Assembly (NCBI GenBank): GCA_036402075.1
Contig: DASWTP010000150.1
Coordinates: 1-14,499, forward strand
Source: Chryseosolibacter sp036402075
Lineage (GTDB): Bacteria; Bacteroidota; Bacteroidia; Cytophagales; Cyclobacteriaceae
Length of the DNA: 14,499 bases
Reading direction: 5' to 3'
Below the pieces are notes generated by a model. The model was not told the origin of the DNA. It saw only the letters and a program-made list of their open reading frames with translations, and made no database searches. Made by a program: the position numbers and the translations under genes. Shown piece after piece: positions 1 to 5,945 of the stretch; within the stretch, counting starts at the first letter, position 1, and every line of letters begins with the position of its first letter.

Positions 1-1
1 C

Positions 2-1222
2 TATGTTAAGTATTCACGTGAGCATGCGCTCGATTTGCCGAAGATCTGCAAACCACCGGACGATGCCCTTCCGGTTAGTGTTGATGAGATGATCATGAGT
101 GTGTACACGGACCTCAACAACGACAAGCTTCTTAGCTTTTCCATGGGAGCTCCAGCTGTTGAATTACTTCCCACAGCTAAATTAAATAAGGCGGTAATGC
201 ACGTGCTGCGCGAATCAAAAACAAGTTGTGTTCACTATGAGCATGTGCAGGGAAACGTGAATTTGCGAAAGCAGATCGCGCGTCAGGCGTTGAACTGGGG
301 TGGAACACCCACCGAAGATGATATTGTCGTTACAGCTGGAGCTGTTGAGGCGATGTCGCTTTGCATTAAAGCCATCACAAAGCCTGGTGACGCAATCGCC
401 ATCGAGAGCCCGACTTACTTTGCAATTTTCCAGATTATGGAAAGCCATGGCCTGAAGGTGGTGGAGATCCCTACAAACCCGGTGACAGGAGTCGACCTTG
501 ACTACCTGGAGAAGGCAATTCCAAAATTCGATATCAAAGCTTGTTTGTTTGTGAGCAACTTCAATAATCCTCTTGGAAGCCTCATGCCTGACGAGAATAA
601 GAAACGCCTGGTGGACATGCTTGCTAAAAAAGAGATTCCGCTGATCGAAGATGATATCTACGGAGAACTCTACTTCGGTAAAACGCGGCCAAAAACCTGT
701 AAGTCATTTGATAAGAAGGGACTCGTGCTTCAATGCAATTCGTTTTCGAAATCGCTTGCACCTGGCTACCGCATCGGTTGGACCATGCCGGGAAGGTTTA
801 AGGAAAAAGTAATTCGACTGAAACGTATGCACACGGTATCAACAAATACCCTTGCGCAGGCAGCGGTTGCTGATTTTCTCGCCAACGGAAGGTTTGAATT
901 ACATCTGCGTCATTTACGCAAAGCGCTTCACACGCAATCGTTGCGCTACGTTCAAGGCGTGTGCGAGTATTTCCCGGAAGAGACGCGTATCACACGACCG
1001 CAAGGAGGTTTCACCCTCTGGATTGAAATGAATAAAAAGATCAACGCCTACAAACTCCACAAGCGCGCACTCAAACACAACATCGGCATTGCGCCAGGCC
1101 AGATCTTCTCTTCCCAGGGAAATTTTGAAAATTGTTTCCGCATCAGCTACGGTATGCCGTGGAGTGAGAAGATCGGAAAGGGACTGGAAACGCTTGGAAA
1201 ATTAATGCGGGAAATGAAATAG
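2..1222 (+). CDS. PLP-dependent aminotransferase domain of a probable MocR/GntR-family regulator (5' truncated)
   Basis: This is a fold-type I aminotransferase domain. The Schiff-base lysine lies in a SFSKSLAPGYRIGW block, with its AAA codon at 749-751. Also visible are the substrate/PLP-binding NNPLGS segment (about 569-586), the EDDIYGELYF segment (about 647-676) and the C-terminal carboxylate-binding Arg in FRISYG (about 1136-1153). A TTG at 35 could be read as a start, but the frame stays open to the window edge and reads YVKYSREHALDLPK. That resembles the linker joining the winged-helix DNA-binding domain to the aminotransferase domain in MocR proteins, so the true start lies upstream. 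MocR regulators use PLP and an amino-compound ligand to control nearby metabolic or transporter genes. The target is unknown here, because the wHTH domain and upstream neighbours are missing. A stand-alone aminotransferase is the alternative. The family is certain and the MocR assignment is likely. Confidence 0.85.
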   Translation, partial: YVKYSREHALDLPKICKPPDDALPVSVDEMIMSVYTDLNNDKLLSFSMGAPAVELLPTAKLNKAVMHVLRESKTSCVHYEHVQGNVNLRKQIARQALNWGGTPTEDDIVVTAGAVEAMSLCIKAITKPGDAIAIESPTYFAIFQIMESHGLKVVEIPTNPVTGVDLDYLEKAIPKFDIKACLFVSNFNNPLGSLMPDENKKRLVDMLAKKEIPLIEDDIYGELYFGKTRPKTCKSFDKKGLVLQCNSFSKSLAPGYRIGWTMPGRFKEKVIRLKRMHTVSTNTLAQAAVADFLANGRFELHLRHLRKALHTQSLRYVQGVCEYFPEETRITRPQGGFTLWIEMNKKINAYKLHKRALKHNIGIAPGQIFSSQGNFENCFRISYGMPWSEKIGKGLETLGKLMREMK

Positions 1223-1224
1223 GT

Positions 1225-1265
1225 TGCCGGGATGCCGGGAATTCCGGGCTCCCTGGCACATGTGC
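1225..1265. repeat. GC-rich nested inverted repeat between convergent genes
   Basis: The 58-bp gap between two convergent genes holds nested dyad symmetry. TGCCGGGA (1225-1232) pairs with TCCCTGGCA (1250-1258) with one bulged base. Inside it CCGG-GAATT-CCGG nearly closes, and the perfect palindrome GCACATGTGC follows at 1256-1265. It could act as a bidirectional transcription stop or an RNA-stabilising 3' structure. No T-tract follows on either strand, so a classical intrinsic terminator is not supported. The structure is seen; the role is inferred. Confidence 0.45.
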
Positions 1266-1280
1266 GCAGGCATCTGTGTG

Positions 1281-2135
1281 TCAAACGCCCAAATCGCCCC
1301 CGTCAGCGATAAGCATCAGCAGCTCTTTCACTTCCTCGGCTTTTGCGTGTTCACCCATCTTATCAAACGACATGATCAGGTTACGAAGAACTCTTCGGAT
1401 GATTTCGAGACTTGAGCAAGGTTCGAAGAATGAACTTTGCGGTGCAAGGTGGAGTTCGTTGATGTAATTCTCGATGTCCTGCTTAGAGAAGATCAATCCT
1501 TTGTTAAAAGCGTTGATGTAAAATTGTGGGTGCCGTTCGTCTTTATAGGTAAGCACAAAAAGATTCGGCAAGTTCACACCATACACCGGCAGCTTCAGCT
1601 TTTGCGCCACCAGCATGTAGATCACGCAAAGGGTGATCGGGTTTCCTTTATGTGATTCCAGCACAACATTAATCATTGAATTTCCAGGCGAATGGAAATT
1701 CTTTGTGTTCGCCCCAAACTTCAGCTTGTTAAAGAGCACACTGTTGATCAGCTTGATCTGATCGAAGGGATAAAGATCAGGTTTGAATTCAAGCCAGGTT
1801 TCGTAGTAGATCTGCTCCAGCTCCTGTTTGAGTTTCAGTAACTCGATGTCAGGATATTGGTACGTTGACACAAGCCACATGCCGGTAAGCAAATCCTGCT
1901 CTTCGCCTTCGTACCACTTCTTGAGTCTTTCTTTGAGAAGCTCGTATTGCAGTGTATGGATGAGGTCTTCTATTCTTCGCTGAACCTGTGAGTTGAAATT
2001 GCTTTCCCATTCAGCTTCAAGAACCGGGATGATGCTGGTGCCTAGGGAAAGAATTTTTTCCTGGACGTGCGACACAATCTGCTCATCCTCATCCTCCAGT
2101 AATGAAACAAGTGCTTTAAATTCCTTAGACTCCAT
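1281..2135 (-). CDS. SirB1-family / transglutaminase-like protein
   Basis: A 284-residue cytoplasmic protein without signal peptide or membrane segment. Residues 1-75 look like a helical HEAT-type region (ALVSLLEDEDEQIV, then SIIPVLEAEWES). Residues about 80-235 match the SirB1/Transglut_core2 family, with SMINVVLESHKGNPITLCVIYMLVAQKLKLPVYGVNLP split over residues 153-190. C170 is at the position expected for the transglutaminase-like cysteine. In many SirB1 relatives the later segment reads LPxHF, with a His in the catalytic place; here it is LPNLF, with Leu at 192 (codon 1560-1562), so activity is doubtful. The family role is poorly known; E. coli SirB1 is itself uncharacterised. It is last in a four-gene minus-strand run, 79 bp after the carboxylase. 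A -7-like TATCTTTC at 2166-2173 has no good partner -33 element. Confidence 0.85.
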   Translation of the reverse strand: MESKEFKALVSLLEDEDEQIVSHVQEKILSLGTSIIPVLEAEWESNFNSQVQRRIEDLIHTLQYELLKERLKKWYEGEEQDLLTGMWLVSTYQYPDIELLKLKQELEQIYYETWLEFKPDLYPFDQIKLINSVLFNKLKFGANTKNFHSPGNSMINVVLESHKGNPITLCVIYMLVAQKLKLPVYGVNLPNLFVLTYKDERHPQFYINAFNKGLIFSKQDIENYINELHLAPQSSFFEPCSSLEIIRRVLRNLIMSFDKMGEHAKAEEVKELLMLIADGGDLGV

Positions 2136-2214
2136 TCAATCCCGTTTTATAGCTCCTTAATTTGTGAAAGATAAAAATTTTCCCCCACTAAATTCAGTAC
2201 AAAAAAACGGACAT

Positions 2215-3849
2215 TTAAGTTTGGATTACACCGACATTAAATTTTTCGACAGGAGCATGATTGGCGGCTTCAATGGAAAGTGAGATCGTTTTACGGGTTT
2301 CCAACGGATCAAGGATGCCATCAACCCATAAGCGTGAAGCGGCATAAAAAGGACTGAGCTGTTCGTTGTAACGATCGGTGATCTCCTTAAGTAATTTTTC
2401 TTCCTCTTCCTTGGTGATCTGCTGACCCTGGGCCTTCAGTGTATTCACCCGGATCTGCAAAAGGGTTTTCGCGGCAGACTGACCACTCATGACTGCGATC
2501 TGCGCAGTGGGCCACGCGAAAATAAAACGCGGGTCGTAAGCTTTTCCGCACATGGCATAGTTGCCCGCACCGTATGAATTCCCGATGATAATTGTAAATT
2601 TTGGCACCGTGGAGTTTGCCATCGCGTTCACCATCTTCGCGCCATCTTTGATGATGCCGCCATGTTCCGCTTTACTCCCCACCATGAACCCGCTTACGTC
2701 CTGGATGAACAACAACGGTATTTTGCGTTGGTTGCAGTTCATGATGAACCGCGCAGCTTTATCCGCTGAGTCGGAATAGATAACGCCACCCATCTGCATT
2801 TCACCTTTCTTGCTCTTCACCACTTTGCGTTGGTTGGCAACAATTCCCACAGCCCACCCATCGATGCGTGCGGTGCCGCAGATTATCGTTTTGCCGTAGA
2901 GCGCTTTGTATTCATCGAACTCCGAGTCGTCAACCAGACGCTTGATCACCTCAAGGGTATCATATGGCTTTACGCGATCAAGTGGGAACATACCATAGAG
3001 TTCCTTCTCATCTTCCTTCGGTGCCTTTGGCTTTGCCCGATCGAACCCGGCTCTTTCGGTAGCTCCAAATTTCTTAAACAGCGATCGGATATAATCGAGG
3101 CAAGCCTGGTCGTTGGGAAACTTGTTATCCGTAACGCCTGAAATTTCACAATGCGTTGTCGCGCCACCGAGCGTTTCATTGTCAATATCTTCTCCGATGG
3201 CTGCCTTCACCAGGTATGACCCGGCCAGGAAGATTGATCCTGTCTTGTCAACGATCATCGCCTCATCTGACATGATCGGTAGGTACGCACCACCAGCCAC
3301 ACAACTTCCCATAATGGCTGCGATCTGAATGATTCCCATGGACGACATCTTCGCATTGTTCCTGAATTGGCGCCCAAAGTGCTCTTTGTCCGGGAAAATT
3401 TCGTCTTGCATCGGCAAAAACACACCGGCACTGTCAACAAGGTAAATCACCGGCAAGCGGTTCTCCATGGCAATTTCCTGCGCACGCAGATTTTTCTTTG
3501 CCGTGATCGGGAACCATGCTCCAGCTTTTACCGTGGCATCGTTGGCAACGATCATGCAGAGTCTTCCCTCGACATGCCCAATACCGGTAACGACCCCGCC
3601 TGAAGGACAGCCACCGACATCTTTGTACATGCCTTCACCCGCAAACAATCCGATTTCCAGAAATGACGAATTCTTGTCCAGCAGGTAATCAATCCGCTCC
3701 CGGGCAGTGAGTTTTCCCTTTTGGTGCTGCTCTTCTATTTTTTTCTCGCCACCGCCCGCCTTTACCTTTTTCTCTCTGGTGCGAAGCTGAAAGACGAGTT
3801 GTTTGAACTGATCTTCGTTCTTGTTGAATTCTAAATCGGATTTTGACAT
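2215..3849 (-). CDS. Acyl-CoA carboxylase, carboxyltransferase (beta) subunit, methylcrotonyl-CoA carboxylase type
   Basis: A full-length 544-residue carboxyltransferase, normal for the family (about 530-550). It moves CO2 from carboxy-biotin to an acyl-CoA. The N-half has KLTARERIDYLLD (47-58), FLEIGLFA, LVDSAGVFLPMQDEIFPDKEHFGR (split over 137-160) and the oxyanion-hole segment MGSCVAGGAYLPIMSDEA (180-197). The C-half has SGFMVGSKAEHGGIIKDGAKM and GAGNYAMCGKAYDPRF. The QDEIFPDKEHFGR and GNYxMCGxAYxPRF blocks are typical of methylcrotonyl-CoA carboxylase beta (leucine degradation). Propionyl- or geranyl-CoA carboxylase is the alternative, so substrate is inferred. No biotin carboxylase/BCCP partner gene lies in the window; it must be encoded elsewhere. 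The gene sits 47 bp after the MlaD-like gene and 79 bp before the SirB1-like gene. No clear Shine-Dalgarno precedes the ATG. Confidence 0.93.
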   Translation of the reverse strand: MSKSDLEFNKNEDQFKQLVFQLRTREKKVKAGGGEKKIEEQHQKGKLTARERIDYLLDKNSSFLEIGLFAGEGMYKDVGGCPSGGVVTGIGHVEGRLCMIVANDATVKAGAWFPITAKKNLRAQEIAMENRLPVIYLVDSAGVFLPMQDEIFPDKEHFGRQFRNNAKMSSMGIIQIAAIMGSCVAGGAYLPIMSDEAMIVDKTGSIFLAGSYLVKAAIGEDIDNETLGGATTHCEISGVTDNKFPNDQACLDYIRSLFKKFGATERAGFDRAKPKAPKEDEKELYGMFPLDRVKPYDTLEVIKRLVDDSEFDEYKALYGKTIICGTARIDGWAVGIVANQRKVVKSKKGEMQMGGVIYSDSADKAARFIMNCNQRKIPLLFIQDVSGFMVGSKAEHGGIIKDGAKMVNAMANSTVPKFTIIIGNSYGAGNYAMCGKAYDPRFIFAWPTAQIAVMSGQSAAKTLLQIRVNTLKAQGQQITKEEEEKLLKEITDRYNEQLSPFYAASRLWVDGILDPLETRKTISLSIEAANHAPVEKFNVGVIQT

Positions 3850-3896
3850 AGATGGCTCAGGCTATTCGGAAGACAGCGTTATGTACATTTCGGATT

Positions 3897-4853
3897 CTAA
3901 TTTCCATTCTTGCGCTGCTCTTCGAGCTCACGCTGAATTTTCTTACGGCTTTTCCCAAGGGGAGCCATAAAATGACGTGGATTCTCATTGAAGTGATTGG
4001 CAAGTGAATCCAGGTTGTAAAGCAGGTTGTTCAGGTTAACATACAACGAATCGTCCGTCAATAATTTGCTTGCCGTGTTATCGCCTTTATTGAGCTTTGA
4101 CAATGTCTGGTTCAAATTTGAGATTGCCTGTTGCGCCTTATTGATCGTCCCGTTAAGCTGAATTTGCTTCAATGAATCAGACAAACTTCTGAAATTGTTC
4201 AGCGTTGGCTGCAGATCCGTTAGTGTTTTGTTCAGGTTATCGCCCACCGCACCATATTTCCCACTCAGCTCATTCAGGTTTCCTCTTACGGATGCAATCG
4301 TGCTGTTGATATTGCGTGGCGTTGACTGGAAATCTGAAAGCATGTTGTTGAGCATGACCGTGCTGGTGGCCAGCGTGTCAAGAATTCCATTGATCTTCTT
4401 CAGGGTAGACTGAAGATTGGCTGCAACGGGCTCTGCATTTTCAGTGATCAGCTCAGCAAGCCCTTTGGCTACATCAGTCTGCATCGTGTCTTTGGGATTT
4501 AGCTCGGCATCGGGTTTGCCCACCACCAGTGTGATAAATCGTCCGCCCAATAGTTCACCGTTGAGCACCGCTACAGAAGAGCGTGTAACGACAATGTCAG
4601 AATCGATTGAAAGCTCTACAACCACGCGGTTTTTTTCCTGCTGGATAATGATCTCACTTACGCGACCGATCGGAGCACCATTCAGGAAAATCTGGTTCGA
4701 CTCAGTAAGCTTGTCGATGTTCCGGTAGATGGCGTAGTACTTATTGTCGGACGAAAAGAAATCAATTCCTTTTAGGAAGTTAAATCCGAAGTACAACAGC
4801 ACCAGGGACAGGATCATGAAAAGTCCAACTTTTATTTCCTTCGAGACGTTCAT
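3897..4853 (-). CDS. mlaD: MlaD-family (MCE domain) lipid-transport protein
   Basis: A 318-residue inner-membrane-anchored periplasmic protein. Residues about 9-27 (VGLFMILSLVLLYFGFNFL) form the single N-terminal membrane anchor, and about 36-112 form the MCE beta-barrel domain, with the characteristic LNGAPIGRVSEI and LNGELLGGRFITL. The remaining 200 residues are Asn/Leu/Ser-rich and probably helical or coiled coil (NLNQTLSKLNKG, then NNLLYNLDSLANHFNENPRHF). They end in a charged basic tail. MCE proteins form hexameric rings that carry phospholipids between membranes with an MlaE permease and MlaF ATPase. Neither is in this window, so they are either encoded elsewhere or this protein works with another partner. 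It follows the amidase by 144 bp, in which I see no strong promoter or terminator, and precedes the carboxylase by 47 bp. Family assignment is firm; the cargo is inferred. Confidence 0.9.
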   Translation of the reverse strand: MNVSKEIKVGLFMILSLVLLYFGFNFLKGIDFFSSDNKYYAIYRNIDKLTESNQIFLNGAPIGRVSEIIIQQEKNRVVVELSIDSDIVVTRSSVAVLNGELLGGRFITLVVGKPDAELNPKDTMQTDVAKGLAELITENAEPVAANLQSTLKKINGILDTLATSTVMLNNMLSDFQSTPRNINSTIASVRGNLNELSGKYGAVGDNLNKTLTDLQPTLNNFRSLSDSLKQIQLNGTINKAQQAISNLNQTLSKLNKGDNTASKLLTDDSLYVNLNNLLYNLDSLANHFNENPRHFMAPLGKSRKKIQRELEEQRKNGN

Positions 4854-4997
4854 CTGCGTTTTCTTAAGGTCTTACATTTATCAATTGCACAAAAAATCCG
4901 GGCAAACCGAAGTAGTCTGCCAATCATAAAATCAACTCTGGATGCGGGAAATTCAAACGACACGAAGACTAACAGAGTATGAGTCCACAATTAGGGG

Positions 4998-5774
4998 TCA
5001 ATTTAGGGATTCTACGTCACTTTTATAGTCTTTAAAAGCGCGGTAAATGCCAGATGCTATCAAATCCTGCCCGTTTTTGGTTGCCAGAAACTTTTCCTCT
5101 GTTTCATTACTCAGGAAGCCGGCTTCCACTAACACGCTGGGTGTTGCGGTTTTGTATAGCACAACGAATCCGGCTTGCTTCACACCCCGGCTGTGCCGTC
5201 CAGCTTTCTGCTTGAATTGTTTTTCAATCTTGTCGGCAAACATGAGGCTGTTCTCAAGGTAGGCGTTTTGCATCAGCGAAAAGAGAATATACGACTCGGG
5301 GCTGTTGTCAAATCCCTCGTAATGCTGTTCATAATTTTCTTCGAACAGGATCACCGAGTTCTCACGTTTGGCAACCGATAGATTTTCTTCTGATTTATGA
5401 AGCCCCATGACCCATGTTTCCGTTCCGTAGATTTTTGGATTGGAGATGGCGTTGGCATGGATCGAGATGAAGAGGTCGGCTTTATTGCGGTTGGCAATGG
5501 CTGCGCGCTCATTCAGTTCAATGAATTTGTCAGTTTTGCGGGTGTAGACAACGTTTACGTCTGGCACATTTTGCTCGATGTACTCCCCAACTTTAAGGGC
5601 GATCTTCAGAACGACATCCTTTTCTTTTAGGGTTTTTCCCACAGTGCCTGGGTCTTTACCACCGTGGCCGGGATCTAACACCACCGTCTTAACTTTGAAC
5701 TCTCGCTGTGCCGGTGAAAAGAACGGCAGGGTGAGCAATGCAGATGATTTCTGAACAAATTCTCGTCTCTTCAT
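4998..5774 (-). CDS. N-acetylmuramoyl-L-alanine amidase (amidase_3 / AmiC type) with twin-arginine-like leader
   Basis: A zinc amidase that cuts the bond between N-acetylmuramic acid and L-alanine in peptidoglycan. Zinc ligands are H37 (VVLDPGHGG), E51 (LKEKDVVL) and H106 (FISIHANA). The catalytic glutamate is E217 (VLVEAGFLSN). The GTETWVMGLHKSEENLSVAKRENSVIL block is split over about residues 117-143 and is a Bacteroidota-style insertion. The N-terminus, MKRREFVQKSSALLTLPFF, carries RR at 3-4 followed by EFVQK and a weakly hydrophobic stretch, resembling a Tat signal (RRxFxK), so the folded enzyme may be exported by Tat. Cleavage near SPA-Q (20-23) is possible. At 258 residues it is compact, with no AMIN or SPOR wall-binding domain. 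It is divergent from lptD and heads a minus-strand run leading into mlaD, which fits a cell-division or envelope role. Confidence 0.93.
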   Translation of the reverse strand: MKRREFVQKSSALLTLPFFSPAQREFKVKTVVLDPGHGGKDPGTVGKTLKEKDVVLKIALKVGEYIEQNVPDVNVVYTRKTDKFIELNERAAIANRNKADLFISIHANAISNPKIYGTETWVMGLHKSEENLSVAKRENSVILFEENYEQHYEGFDNSPESYILFSLMQNAYLENSLMFADKIEKQFKQKAGRHSRGVKQAGFVVLYKTATPSVLVEAGFLSNETEEKFLATKNGQDLIASGIYRAFKDYKSDVESLN

Positions 5775-5857
5775 ACCAGTTTGGTTAGCGTGCCAACAAC
5801 TTTAGCAAGGTTATTGCTAAAAACACGTGCTGGAATACCATTATTCCCGGAGCTCAG

Positions 5858-5888
5858 TTCGATCTTCAAAGTATTTACAATAACTTTA
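5858..5888 (+). promoter_or_regulatory. Candidate Bacteroidota-type promoter for lptD
   Basis: TTCG at 5858-5861 is followed after 19 bp by TAACTTTA at 5881-5888. This approximates the Bacteroidota sigma-A pattern TTTG-N19-TAnnTTTG with one mismatch in each box. Transcription would begin near 5895, leaving about a 50-nt leader before the GTG at 5946. It lies in the 171-bp divergent gap between the amidase and lptD. No equally good element was found on the minus strand for the amidase. Confidence 0.4.
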
Positions 5889-5945
5889 CGCAAAATTGTG
5901 AATTTTTCCCTAAATCCTAAAAATTCGACCTTCAAATCGGGGCTT

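Noticed and set aside
35..37. TTG as the start of the aminotransferase gene
   Set aside because: The frame is open upstream to the window edge and encodes a MocR-style linker, so the gene is cut by the window, not started here.
2166..2173. TATCTTTC as a promoter -7 box for the SirB1-like gene
   Set aside because: The nearest TTTG lies about 26 bases upstream and no -33 motif sits at the expected 19-base spacing.
4417..4728. Plus-strand 103-codon frame opposite the MlaD-like gene
   Set aside because: It lies wholly antisense to the MCE domain; low-complexity Ser/Thr-rich translation typical of an antisense shadow.
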